In this document: positions 6,635-15,781 of the stretch, piece after piece | Layout of the letters: each line of letters begins with the position of its first letter | How positions within the stretch are numbered: position 1 is the first letter of the stretch | Source of the DNA: an uncultured Nitrospira sp. | GTDB lineage: Bacteria > Nitrospirota > Nitrospiria > Nitrospirales > Nitrospiraceae | NCBI GenBank assembly: GCA_946479785.1 | Contig: CAMLHQ010000026.1 | Coordinates: 1 to 37,814, forward strand | DNA length: 37,814 nucleotides | Direction of reading: 5' to 3' | Notes under the pieces: model-generated | The model's database searches: none | Seen by the model: the letters and a program-made list of their open reading frames with translations, nothing else | Told to the model about the DNA's origin: nothing | Program-made: the position numbers and the translations under genes

Positions 6635-9600
6635 GGACTCTGCCCTCCATGAGCCAGTGTCGGTTCCGGCCCGCGGCTCAATCGATCCAGCAATTGCCGC
6701 GTCATTTGCTGCAGGGCGGGATTCACGCGCGGTCGTTCGAAGGGATCCGCACGGAAATCGTCCAATCCCCAGACCCATTGCATCGAACCCGCATTGAATA
6801 CGAGCGCCCCACTCAGCGCCTGGTACAGGGTGCTGGAGGCGAAAGTCGATCCGACAGGAGAGCGGGCAATGACGGTGACATTCGGCGGCGACGAGTCGGC
6901 GAGGCCGTCGACTTCATAGCCGAGGAGTCCGGGAAGATGGGCTCCCCGTTCCAGCCCCGTGTTGTGGACGATCCAGTTGAATGGGTTTTCGATCACAAGG
7001 TCGCCGTCGATCTCTGGCGTGCCTTCCAAGTACATACCGCCGATCAACGCCGCTTCCGGGCGATTGACCGGCGCCGCCCGCCACTTCGTCGTGACGAGAT
7101 GGTCATTGCTGGGATTGTCGTCCAGAAACAGAGGATCGTTAGTCAATGCCCGTTCCTTATATCCCACGATTGTGCGGTTCGGGTCGCCGGTCAAACGACT
7201 CGGCTCCAACCGGATCTGCCAGTAGCCGCTGTTGGCTGAAAAAAACGCCAGGTGCGTGCCGCGGTCCCTGGCTGCTTCGAGATGTTGCCGCATGGCCCAG
7301 GTCCAGTACTCGTCGTGGCCGACGACCAACAAGGCTCGATGGGATCGCAGCTCGCCGGAATCCTGGTGAACATCCAGGTTGGTGGTGTACGTGACGTCAT
7401 AGCCGGATCGTTCCAGCCAGCGCACCATGTTGTATTCCCACCCGCGCAGGAATGGTCCAGCACCGCTGGAATCGGCGGCCTTGAGGTCGGAGCTGGCGGC
7501 ATATGGACGACTCAGCGAAACGGCGAAGGCCCGTCCACCCGTACTGTTGAAATCGTAGAGCGATTTGCCGCCCCAGTTGTTGTAGGCCTGGAATGTCATC
7601 ACGCTCGATTGCACGAGATAGATTGAAGGGCGCGCATCCTCACGGACAACAAAGAGGACGTAGCTCTGTTCTCCTGTCGGTTCGGCTGTCAATTTGGCGA
7701 GGTAGTAGCCCGATGGCCAGCGTTCCTCCTGAGGGGTGCCACCGGGTATGGTCAACTCAACAGGGTCTTCCCATCGACATTCGATCAGCCCGCTGTTGGT
7801 CTCACGGTAGGGCTCCGGCTGCCGGCGTCCTTGGTGATAAGACGCCGCCAGCATTTCTCTCGCGCCGAGACCGCCGTACCATCCCATGCGGTAGATGTTC
7901 AGACGGTATGTTGGTGCGGTGGTATTCACGTACAGGCGAATGGTGCGACCTTGGTTCACGCTGGGCGCCGACGCGTAGCCTTCGATCTCGCCGTGAAGCG
8001 CCGGTTTGGTCAAGATCCAGGCTGTCGTGCCGCGTCGTTCGTTTTCCAGTTGGATGGGATTTGGTGACGACTCCGCGCCGGCGGCGAGAGCCGGTGTCAA
8101 GACTTCCAACGCGATCAAGATGCTCCAGATAGCATGGCGGGGTGAGCAGCGAACGCGCAAGGTTTGAAGGGCGGCGAGCCGCAGTGAACCGGCACATGAG
8201 GTGGCCCACCCGTGCAACTCGGCGGTCACGCGACTGAGTGCGGGGCCATTGACCGTTTCCTTTGCGCTCATCAGGAGGTCCTGTTTGAGCTCGGCGAATC
8301 CGATGAAGTGCTTGATGCCATACAGTAGAAGAGCGGCGTTGGCCAGCGCAAAGCCTCCCGAAATCCACCGCATCTGCGAGCCGTAGTAAAGTCCCAACAC
8401 GGCGCTCATGCCCACCATGCCAAGCTGCATGGCCAAGTCCACTCCGGATGTCCTTGTCCGCCCGGAAACTTTGGGAGTCCTGCGGAACGGAATCTTTGTG
8501 CCTGCCAAGGCTTGCCTGACGGACGTGGCGGCTCCAGTGAGGTGGATGGGGATGAGGAGCAGGTTGAGGGCATAGACCCGAATCAGATCGCGCACCGGTC
8601 GATAGCCCACCATCCGCAGATCGCGAGCATAGAGGACAAAGTAGGGGAGGGCGGCCAGCGGCATCCAGGCTGTCATCAGCTCTGAGGAAAAGGGAATCAT
8701 CAGCAGGAGGAGTACGCTCAAAGGGGCGAAAGCAAGCGAGGTCAGATAGTGCGTCTGGAGCAAGGCCTGCACGATCGTCTGGGGCCGCTTCTGCGCACGC
8801 CGCAGGAAGGACAGCAGCTTCGGGAGAATGATCAAGCCTCCGTTGGCCCAGCGGGCTCGCTGAATCACGAGGGAGCCGAAGTCGGGAGGCGTAGCGCTGT
8901 AGGCTAATCGTTCGGGGTGATTATATAATGACCATCCTTTGGCCAGCAGATCCACGGTCGATTCCGTATCCTCGATCACTGTCCGGTCTTGAATGTAGCG
9001 GCGTACGATCTTTGTGCCTTCACGCTCCTCCGTGCAGATTTCTTCTAACGCGGATTTTTTCAACAGAGCGTTGGCCCCGACCCAGAATGTCGCTCCATAC
9101 CGGGTGAATCCTTGATGCACGAGATACTGAATATCAGTCGTGGCGCCGGCGGTTCGCTCCAGGACACCGGGCGCATTGGGGAACGCGCTGTAGGGAGTTT
9201 GGGCGACGGCGACCCGTGCATGTTGCGGCTTTTCCATGAGGTCGACCAGCGTGCTGGCGTAATGGGGTTGGAGCAGGCTATCTGCATCGAGCGTGATGAC
9301 GTAGGGAGTATCAGGGATCAGCCGGCTGCCGATCCGGTGTGAGGTTTCTTCGAGGTACACGCCGTTCTTCCGATATACCGGCTTGACGCGTTTTCCCATG
9401 AGCCCCAGGAAGCTATTCAGGTTCATCGCTTTATTGGGCTCGTGGGAGAGGTTGCAGAACTGTTTTCGCTCGAAGACGTCGAATTCCACGTTGAAACGCG
9501 CCGCGAGCTGATCGTAGGCAGCCTCGATTTCCTGTTGGAGGACATGGCTGGGAACGTCTGACACCTGCTTTTTGCGAGCGAGCCACTTTGCCGCTTCTGC

Positions 9601-10311
9601 ACGGCAGGTCTGACCCGGTTGTACCAGGATGTGCTCGACAAACCACGAATCAGTATGCGAGTCGATCGGAGCCTGCTTGGCTTCGACCTCGAACCACTCC
9701 GCCGCCCATCTGAAACAGTCGGAGAGCCATACACATTCCTCATTCAACGCAGGGCCACCGGTCGATTGCCGTGAGCGGAACGCCGCCTTCGCCTCAGCCA
9801 CATAGCGGTATGGGGAACCTAAAAGGGTTTGCAGATCGAATGGCAGGTTGCGCGTCGCCCAGAGAGCCGCCTGATCTTGTCGGGTTTTCGGAGCGGGAGG
9901 GTCGTCGAGGAGCAGGACGACTCGCTTATTGGGATAATCTTGAAGCGCCGCGGACAAAAGAGTTTGCCGGATCACGGAAATCTCTTCTCTATACGAGGGG
10001 ACTAGAATGGTCAAAGCTGGTGCGTCTGCACGGACCAAAGGGCGAGTGTCTTCCGTACAAAATATCTTGTGCTCATGCATGCGCCGCAATCGGCCTAGTC
10101 GCGCCACCTGGTAGCAGAGGTTCCCATAGACCAAGAAACCGGCGAGGGCTCCGAACAGGCCGGTTTCGAGGAGGCGAAGGATCTCATGTTCCTGCAGGGC
10201 CGACCAGGCGATGGTGCCAGTGGACCACAAGAGCAGGGCCGTCGCCGCTCCCGTCACGGTCAGCGACAACTTCGTGAGGTGAAGTTCTGAGGTTAGAAGA
10301 GAGGCAAACAT
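6631..10311 (-). CDS. Glycosyltransferase 2 fused to N,N-dimethylformamidase beta-like domain
   Basis: With ATG at 10311 this is a 1226-residue protein. The frame is open back to 10506, but those extra residues look non-coding, and no start has a good ribosome site. Two hydrophobic segments precede a processive GT2 catalytic domain: ILVPSYRE, LDADS (about residue 340), EDTES (about 446) and QRARW (about 483), the D,D,D,QxxRW set of cellulose/hyaluronan-synthase-like enzymes. Several membrane segments follow. Near residue 725 a signal-like stretch (ILIALEVLTPALAAGAES) should carry the last 490 residues to the periplasm. That part resembles the large subunit of N,N-dimethylformamidase (AYNNWGG, VVGHDEYW, FFSANSGYWQIR). 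It probably makes or exports an extracellular polysaccharide and modifies or cleaves it. The fusion is unusual. Confidence 0.8.
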   Translation of the reverse strand: MFASLLTSELHLTKLSLTVTGAATALLLWSTGTIAWSALQEHEILRLLETGLFGALAGFLVYGNLCYQVARLGRLRRMHEHKIFCTEDTRPLVRADAPALTILVPSYREEISVIRQTLLSAALQDYPNKRVVLLLDDPPAPKTRQDQAALWATRNLPFDLQTLLGSPYRYVAEAKAAFRSRQSTGGPALNEECVWLSDCFRWAAEWFEVEAKQAPIDSHTDSWFVEHILVQPGQTCRAEAAKWLARKKQVSDVPSHVLQQEIEAAYDQLAARFNVEFDVFERKQFCNLSHEPNKAMNLNSFLGLMGKRVKPVYRKNGVYLEETSHRIGSRLIPDTPYVITLDADSLLQPHYASTLVDLMEKPQHARVAVAQTPYSAFPNAPGVLERTAGATTDIQYLVHQGFTRYGATFWVGANALLKKSALEEICTEEREGTKIVRRYIQDRTVIEDTESTVDLLAKGWSLYNHPERLAYSATPPDFGSLVIQRARWANGGLIILPKLLSFLRRAQKRPQTIVQALLQTHYLTSLAFAPLSVLLLLMIPFSSELMTAWMPLAALPYFVLYARDLRMVGYRPVRDLIRVYALNLLLIPIHLTGAATSVRQALAGTKIPFRRTPKVSGRTRTSGVDLAMQLGMVGMSAVLGLYYGSQMRWISGGFALANAALLLYGIKHFIGFAELKQDLLMSAKETVNGPALSRVTAELHGWATSCAGSLRLAALQTLRVRCSPRHAIWSILIALEVLTPALAAGAESSPNPIQLENERRGTTAWILTKPALHGEIEGYASAPSVNQGRTIRLYVNTTAPTYRLNIYRMGWYGGLGAREMLAASYHQGRRQPEPYRETNSGLIECRWEDPVELTIPGGTPQEERWPSGYYLAKLTAEPTGEQSYVLFVVREDARPSIYLVQSSVMTFQAYNNWGGKSLYDFNSTGGRAFAVSLSRPYAASSDLKAADSSGAGPFLRGWEYNMVRWLERSGYDVTYTTNLDVHQDSGELRSHRALLVVGHDEYWTWAMRQHLEAARDRGTHLAFFSANSGYWQIRLEPSRLTGDPNRTIVGYKERALTNDPLFLDDNPSNDHLVTTKWRAAPVNRPEAALIGGMYLEGTPEIDGDLVIENPFNWIVHNTGLERGAHLPGLLGYEVDGLADSSPPNVTVIARSPVGSTFASSTLYQALSGALVFNAGSMQWVWGLDDFRADPFERPRVNPALQQMTRQLLDRLSRGPEPTLAHGGQSP

Positions 10312-10324
10312 GGAGCCCGAACAG

Positions 10325-10340
10325 CGCAATCTACATGCCG
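10325..10340 (-). promoter_or_regulatory. Possible sigma54 (-24/-12) promoter
   Basis: On the minus strand the sequence reads CGGCATG-TAGA-TTGCG, with GG and GC exactly ten bases apart as in TGGCACG-N4-TTGCW. It lies between the sigma54-activator gene and the glycosyltransferase gene. The predicted start of transcription falls almost on the chosen ATG, which would leave no leader, so either the ATG or the promoter call may be wrong. Confidence 0.3.
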
Positions 10341-10524
10341 AGCCATAGCGGGAAAGAACATCGAAAAACCCATATATTTTGAGGGTCCCTGAGGGTACCG
10401 GCTGGAGTATTGAAGGAAAAGGCAGCCAAACCGCCTCAGGCTGTGGCCACCTTGCCAAGCGGGTCTGTTCTGGCCAGAAATGGCTCCTAACGCCGCTTTG
10501 GTCCACACGAGGGGGCTGGGAGGA

Positions 10525-13170
10525 TCAGCTCCTCTTCGGTGCCCGATCGAGTGACTGGAAATGTTGTCGAATGAGAATGTCAACCGAGGCAAAGTGGCGG
10601 TCGGGCAGGTTCTTAAAGCGTCGTTTGCACTCAGCGAGGGCCTCGTCGGCGGTTTTGAAGGGTTCGATCACGGACAAGAGATGGCTATAGTAATCCATCA
10701 GCTTGAGTTCGACGGTGCGCACCTGAGAAGGGTCGCCGGCGATAGACAGGGCCGCCTTGGATTGGTCGCCGCCTGATTCCACGAGGGCTTGAAAGCAAAG
10801 GCCCTTGAGCCGCTGTGTCACCGTGCTTCGATCCCAGCCTAACATCCACGCGGTGGCTTGCATGTCGAAGCTCTGTTGCCGTAAGCAATGCAACACGGCG
10901 CTGTCGCTTGCTGAGTCCGGGAGAGTGGCCGTCTTGGTCCGTACCTTGTTCCCTTCGCTTGAGAATCCCTCAAAAGAGAACGAATGCTTAGTCAGCACGA
11001 GCTCATCGCTCAGCGCGACCGCCCGTTCGAGCGCATGGCGCAGCTCCCGTACATTGCCTGGCCAGGCATGCTCGCTCAACAGACGTAGCGCGTCATTGGA
11101 CAGCTTGGGGACAGGCCTTCCCATCTGCTGTGCGATTTCGGCAAGACCGGCTTCTGCGATGACCGGAATGTCGCCGGCTCGCTCGCGCAGCGGTGGAAGC
11201 CGGAAGACGAAGCCCTTCAGTCTGAAATACAAATCTTCACGGAACCAGCCTTCGGACACACCTCGCTGGAGATCGCGATTGGTCGCAGCCACGATCCGTA
11301 CGTCCACGGTCGTCGGGACCGTCGCGCCGACGCGATAAAACGACTTCTCTTGGAGGACGCGTAACAGTTTGCTTTGATGATCCAAGCGGAGATCGCCGAT
11401 TTCATCCAAGAAGATCGTCCCATGGTTGGCCAGTTCAAAGTACCCACGCCGATCTGCGCTCGCGCCAGTGAAGCTCCCTTTCATATGACCGAAGAGCTCG
11501 CTCTCGAACAGCTCCGGTGAGATCGCCGCCATGTTTACAGCGATAAAGGTTTTGTTGGCTCGTGGACTGAGCCCATGGACAGCGCGGGCGAACAGTTCCT
11601 TACCCGTTCCGGGCTCACCGAGCAGCAACACGGTCAGCGACGACATAGCGCCTTTCTTGACGTCACGGAACAGCCTGAGAAGGATGGGATCTTGGGTGAC
11701 AATGCCGAGCCGTTGGCACTCACGTTTGAGCTGATCAAGTTCCGCATCACCGACGGTGCCTGATTCTGTGCTGGCGGCTCGGAGATCGTGGAGTTGCCGT
11801 TCGAGTTGCTCAAGCTGGTGACGGACTGTGTGTTCCTGGGCTTTAGCCTCGGCAATTTGTGATTTGAGGGACTCCGTGGTTGTAAGGAGTTCTTCTTTCT
11901 GCCCGACGGACTGAGCAACGGCGGCTCTCGCTGCGTCCAAATCTTCCTGGAGCGCCTCCGCTCGGTTTTCGCGCAGGATCAACGCTTCTCTCACGGCGAC
12001 GGCATCTTGATGGATGCGCAACATGTCCTGCTCGAGCAGCAGCATCCGCTGGCCGGCGGATAAATGAGTCCATGCAGTGGTGCCGATGATCACGAGGAGT
12101 CCGGCAGTCAGCGGCCACTGCACCGGTAACACAAGATTGATTCCCGATAGGAGTGCAGCGGTCAGTGCAAGGTAACACGCCATGACACCGCCTGCGCACA
12201 GGAGGCCGACTGGTCCGTGAAACCGCAAGAGACACCACGCGATGCATGTCGCAAGCAACAGGGTGATGCCGAATCCGCCGAATCGGCCGATGGCACAGAT
12301 CCGGTTATCGGTGAGCAGGCTGTTGAGCACGTGAAGGTGTGTCACCATGCCGGTCACAGACTGTCCCGTAGGGAGGAGCCAAGGGCCGTCAGTTGGTAAA
12401 TTAGGCAGGATGACCACCACCCTGCCGTTGAGCCAGCCTTCCAGCTGCTCCTTGTCGTGGTGCTGAATCGCGCTCCAGACCGAGGACAAGGGGATCGCCG
12501 GGAGTGCCGACAGCGATCCATTCCCAACCGGGTTGACCAGCGTCGCGGTTGTCCGCTCAGCGGCCAGCGGCTGCGTCACCGGCGAGGTCCGTTGCCGATA
12601 GAGATCATAGAGGACGGAACCAAAGGCTCGAACCGTTTGAGCTTCGATCGTGGCCAGTAGAGGGATCTCGCGCGTGACATGATCGGCCTGAGTCGACACC
12701 ATCACATGTCCCGTAATCGCCGCATCGGACTGAAGCGCACTCTCGGGATCGTGGACAAACACGATTGGTCCAGCTGTGTGCACGGCCTCTACGAGGAGGG
12801 CATCACTTGCCGCTCCACCGAGCGAGGCTGGGCTGGCATGATCGAGGCGGTGATCGACGCCGATCGCGGTGGCCCCCGCCTCATGAGCAGTGGCGATCAA
12901 TTGTGCGAGGATGGATCGATCCAAGACGGCTCCGAACTGTTCTTCGCTGGCTGGATCTCGTGTGACAATCGTCAGTGACGGACTGACAGATACCGGGGCA
13001 CGATGGCGAAGCCACGTGTCATACATCGTCCAATCGAGTGCAACAAAAGTGGCGGGAGCGACGGTCCATACACCTGTCGCGAGAAGCGCTGCGAGCAGAC
13101 CGATGGTCAGCGCCTGCAGCGAGGCCGAGGCCATGAACAACCGCCAGAGTCTCGGCCATTCCAACGACAT
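10525..13170 (-). CDS. CHASE2-domain sigma54-dependent transcriptional activator
   Basis: The 881-residue protein begins with a membrane segment (about 17-38), a long extracytoplasmic CHASE2 sensor (to about 290), then three closely spaced membrane helices. A cytoplasmic coiled coil (about 385-470) leads to a sigma54-interaction AAA+ domain: Walker A GEPGTGKE at 518-525, GSFTGA at 565-570 (usually GAFTGA), Walker B FLDEIGDL and WPGNVREL. A C-terminal helix-turn-helix (about 767-790) and a short extra domain end the chain. It should sense an envelope signal directly and open sigma54 promoters; membrane-bound activators of this build are uncommon. Its start lies 2 bases after the TPR/Sel1 stop, so the two are co-transcribed. 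Likely targets are its own neighbours. Confidence 0.88.
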   Translation of the reverse strand: MSLEWPRLWRLFMASASLQALTIGLLAALLATGVWTVAPATFVALDWTMYDTWLRHRAPVSVSPSLTIVTRDPASEEQFGAVLDRSILAQLIATAHEAGATAIGVDHRLDHASPASLGGAASDALLVEAVHTAGPIVFVHDPESALQSDAAITGHVMVSTQADHVTREIPLLATIEAQTVRAFGSVLYDLYRQRTSPVTQPLAAERTTATLVNPVGNGSLSALPAIPLSSVWSAIQHHDKEQLEGWLNGRVVVILPNLPTDGPWLLPTGQSVTGMVTHLHVLNSLLTDNRICAIGRFGGFGITLLLATCIAWCLLRFHGPVGLLCAGGVMACYLALTAALLSGINLVLPVQWPLTAGLLVIIGTTAWTHLSAGQRMLLLEQDMLRIHQDAVAVREALILRENRAEALQEDLDAARAAVAQSVGQKEELLTTTESLKSQIAEAKAQEHTVRHQLEQLERQLHDLRAASTESGTVGDAELDQLKRECQRLGIVTQDPILLRLFRDVKKGAMSSLTVLLLGEPGTGKELFARAVHGLSPRANKTFIAVNMAAISPELFESELFGHMKGSFTGASADRRGYFELANHGTIFLDEIGDLRLDHQSKLLRVLQEKSFYRVGATVPTTVDVRIVAATNRDLQRGVSEGWFREDLYFRLKGFVFRLPPLRERAGDIPVIAEAGLAEIAQQMGRPVPKLSNDALRLLSEHAWPGNVRELRHALERAVALSDELVLTKHSFSFEGFSSEGNKVRTKTATLPDSASDSAVLHCLRQQSFDMQATAWMLGWDRSTVTQRLKGLCFQALVESGGDQSKAALSIAGDPSQVRTVELKLMDYYSHLLSVIEPFKTADEALAECKRRFKNLPDRHFASVDILIRQHFQSLDRAPKRS

Positions 13171-13172
13171 CT

Positions 13173-14408
13173 CTACTGGACTCCCAGTGTATCGAGGAGG
13201 GCTTTCGCCTCTTGCTTCGACATGCCCTTGGTCATGGTTTTCGCTTTTTGGATGTCCGGCTGTATGCCGAGACCCTTCCCATAGATGCGGGCCAGGGATT
13301 TCTTGGCGGGGAGGAACCCTTCGGCGGCGGTCGTTTCAAAACAGGCGAGGATCTTCTTGTCAAATGGCGGCAAGTGTTGGCCCCAGCCCGTTTCATAGAG
13401 TTTGCCGAGTTCAGCCTGCGCCACCTCGCTCAGTGCGTAGCATTCTTTTAGGAGCGTCGATATCGCGTAGTCGGAGCGATTGTTGTTGAGTAACCTGGTC
13501 CCCAACGTCTCACTGCCATCGTTATGCGGGTAGTCCGGGAACTCATCCCATAGTTTGTCGCGGTAACGTTGAAAGGCATCGAGCACTTCGTTGCGTTTTC
13601 GTTCGGGTTGACCGGGCGAAAGCGCCTGCCGGCGGAGTTTGGAGAGTGAGTCGGCGGCCGGTTGGTAGCCGTTTTCGATTGCCTTGGCCCACCAGAAGAT
13701 CGCTTGCCCCAAATCCTTTTCGACCCCTTGTCCGTTCTTGTAGGCGTTGCCGAGAAAGAACTGCGCTTGCGGCACGCCGCCGATCGCCGCTTCTTCCATG
13801 AGCTGCGCCGCTTCCTGTTCGTGATTCGAGAGCTTCAGCAGCAGTGCGAGGCGATAGCGGGCGTCGGGAAAGTAAGGCTGCAACTCCAGCGCTTGACGAT
13901 AGGATTGAATCGCCGCCTTCAGGTTGCCCAGCGAGTAGTGCACGCTTCCAAGACTATAGTGCGCGTGGGTCAGAGAGGGATCGAGCCTGACGGCTTCGTG
14001 AAGGACGGAAGCGGCTGCACGCCAATCTTGTTTGGCCGTGAGGATCACGCCAAGTTGGAGATGAGCCTTTGCGTCGTTCGGTTGTAATTTGATGGCGATG
14101 CGGCATTCTTCGATCGCCGCATCGAGATCACCGATGCGATAGAGCGCGTAGGCGAGTTTCAACCGATCGCCGGCGTCGCCCGGTGCCGTTCGCACGGCGC
14201 CGCGCAATTCACCGAGCGCCAGGACGGCATCTTCAGGCTCAATCGGGGAATGATCAGAAGGCGACTGCTCTGGTCCAAGAATGTCGGGCGGTGGCGGCGG
14301 GCTTTCAATCGGAGCCAACGGTACCGCATCGTCAATCGCTTGCGCGGCCGATGATGGAATGGAAAGCGTCGCAAGGAGGATGGTCAACAGCAGTACTCGA
14401 TGGTGCAT
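13173..14408 (-). CDS. Periplasmic TPR/Sel1-repeat protein
   Basis: The 411-residue protein has a clear signal peptide (LLLTILLATLS, cleavage near SAAQA at about 22-24) and a proline-rich linker. About four TPR units follow (residues about 80-210, for example AIEECRIAIKLQPNDAKAHLQLG), then Sel1-type repeats (AQFFLGNAYKNGQGVEKD, and AKKSLARIYGKGLG near the C-terminus). Such proteins scaffold envelope complexes, including polysaccharide secretion. It is the first gene of the minus-strand module with the CHASE2 activator, so it may assemble the machinery or present the signal to the sensor. GGAGGG lies 12 bases before the ATG. No catalytic function is seen. Confidence 0.82.
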   Translation of the reverse strand: MHHRVLLLTILLATLSIPSSAAQAIDDAVPLAPIESPPPPPDILGPEQSPSDHSPIEPEDAVLALGELRGAVRTAPGDAGDRLKLAYALYRIGDLDAAIEECRIAIKLQPNDAKAHLQLGVILTAKQDWRAAASVLHEAVRLDPSLTHAHYSLGSVHYSLGNLKAAIQSYRQALELQPYFPDARYRLALLLKLSNHEQEAAQLMEEAAIGGVPQAQFFLGNAYKNGQGVEKDLGQAIFWWAKAIENGYQPAADSLSKLRRQALSPGQPERKRNEVLDAFQRYRDKLWDEFPDYPHNDGSETLGTRLLNNNRSDYAISTLLKECYALSEVAQAELGKLYETGWGQHLPPFDKKILACFETTAAEGFLPAKKSLARIYGKGLGIQPDIQKAKTMTKGMSKQEAKALLDTLGVQ

Positions 14409-14441
14409 CGGACTCTGTGACCCTCCATCTTAGTGGTCACC

Positions 14442-14450
14442 ATTATAACA
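14442..14450 (-). promoter_or_regulatory. Extended -10 promoter of the polysaccharide/sensor module
   Basis: On the minus strand TGTTATAAT (extended TGn plus perfect TATAAT) lies 34 bases upstream of the TPR/Sel1 start codon, giving a leader of about 27 bases. No good -35 is present, as is usual for extended -10 promoters. Confidence 0.5.
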
Positions 14451-14551
14451 TTCACGAAGAAAGCGGGAGGGATGAATCGGCTGCTAGGCCGCTACCAATT
14501 GTTGAGAGAGCTGGCTTGAAGGACATCACCAGGAAGTCCGGGCGCATTGCG

Positions 14552-14968
14552 TCAGAGACGCTGTTTGATGCGCGAAATGGCCGTCTGCACCTGATCGGCC
14601 GAGAATGCAATTCGGTCGTGCGGAACGCGCCAGACCGGTTCGGATGGCGCCGGATCATTGTGAAGGCGCGGGATCAGATGCCAGTGGATGTGAGGAAGCT
14701 GGTTGCCAAGCAGTCCGTAATTCATTTTTTTCGCGTCAAACACCTCTGCAAGGACTTTTGCGAACCGGCTCACTTCCTCCATGAGCTGGATTCGCTCGGT
14801 CGGAGCCAGATGAAACAGTTCCGTGGCATGGCGCTTAAAGACGACCACGGACCAGCCGGGGAAGAACTGATCATCGTGGAGATACGCCATCGACAATCCA
14901 AGATCGGCGATGAAGTGGTCGGTGCTAGGCCAGGTTCCCGAACAGGCTTTGCACGCTGGATCGGTCAT
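14552..14968 (-). CDS. HIT-family protein
   Basis: The start is ATG at 14968, which overlaps the upstream stop as ATGA; this gives 138 residues. An in-frame ATG at 14989 would lie inside the upstream gene. The histidine triad HIHWHL (His93, His95, His97) followed by IPR is the nucleotide-binding catalytic motif; the central His attacks the alpha phosphate. CKAC near the N-terminus (Cys6, Cys9) probably forms part of a zinc site, as in many HIT proteins. Family members hydrolyse adenosine-phosphoramidates, dinucleoside polyphosphates or similar adducts. The coupling to a secreted hypothetical protein does not suggest a specific substrate. Confidence 0.85.
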   Translation of the reverse strand: MTDPACKACSGTWPSTDHFIADLGLSMAYLHDDQFFPGWSVVVFKRHATELFHLAPTERIQLMEEVSRFAKVLAEVFDAKKMNYGLLGNQLPHIHWHLIPRLHNDPAPSEPVWRVPHDRIAFSADQVQTAISRIKQRL

Positions 14969-15600
14969 GGTTGTGTTGCCTTTCGCCACTCTTCTTCTGT
15001 GATGATGCCTTTCTTGAGGAGCAGTTGGATTAACTTCTCGGTCTGCCGATCCTGTGTGGGGTTGCCCGGTTGCGTCTGGTTGATCGATTGTTTTGGTTCA
15101 ACCGGTGGTCGCTTTTTCCCGTAGACACGGAAGACCGGCGTGAAGACGGACACATAATCCTTGTTTCGAATGCGGATGGAGAGTGGAAGGCTATCGGTGA
15201 GCGGAGCCAAGTCTGGGCTGGCACCGACGGGAACGCGAAAGAAGGGTTTCCCATCATCGGTCTCTCCATCCTGTCCGACGATGTCAAAGCGACTCAAGAT
15301 CGGTTCGCTCTTCAACGCTTCGCGCTCTTCGCCGGCGAGGTTCGTGATTTTCTCGAGGACGATAATGAGCGAGTCGGCGATAAGGAGATCGCTTGATCGA
15401 TTGCGGACGGTGAGGTCATAGCGATACTCGCTGTTGAAGTTGTCGCGGCCCGTGAGAGTGACGGTCACCGATGCCCTGCCTGTGAGGTCTGCAAGCTGGT
15501 CGATGGAGGAGGCGAGCACGCTGTGATCAGGACTGAACAGTCCGGGAAGCATCACCGCTCCGGTCAGCAGCAGAACGGTTGAGACCTGGCGCATATACAT
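14965..15600 (-). CDS. Secreted hypothetical protein with a SHOCT-like C-terminus
   Basis: This is a 211-residue protein with a signal peptide (VSTVLLLTGAVMLPGL, likely cleavage near LAS at about 30). A beta-rich domain of about 120 residues follows (VTVTLTGRDNFNSEYRYDLTVRN), which looks like an immunoglobulin-type fold. After a Pro/Gln linker, the last 30 residues (KLIQLLLKKGIITEEEW) resemble the short oligomerisation helix pair seen in SHOCT-type tails. I do not recognise a family of known function. The start is ATG at 15600 behind AGGGGA; ATG at 15594 is an alternative. It is divergent from the HD-domain gene. Confidence 0.65.
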   Translation of the reverse strand: MYMRQVSTVLLLTGAVMLPGLFSPDHSVLASSIDQLADLTGRASVTVTLTGRDNFNSEYRYDLTVRNRSSDLLIADSLIIVLEKITNLAGEEREALKSEPILSRFDIVGQDGETDDGKPFFRVPVGASPDLAPLTDSLPLSIRIRNKDYVSVFTPVFRVYGKKRPPVEPKQSINQTQPGNPTQDRQTEKLIQLLLKKGIITEEEWRKATQP

Positions 15601-15781
15601 GGGTTCCCCTGCTCCGGATCATTGCCTATGTGGCGCTGAGCCGAGCATAACAAAGATCCGAACATTGATCGAGCTTTCTCGCCGATGTTGCCTTGACACT
15701 GTCTTTCTTCGACGGATATTCTGCGCGAGGTCCTGTCTAGAGACGTGCGTTCGACGAATCGAGCTCCCCAAGATCTGTGAC

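Noticed and set aside
10312..10506. N-terminal extension of the glycosyltransferase fusion
   Set aside because: The 65 residues lack conserved or membrane features and begin with no ribosome site; the membrane segments typical of the family begin only after the ATG at 10311.
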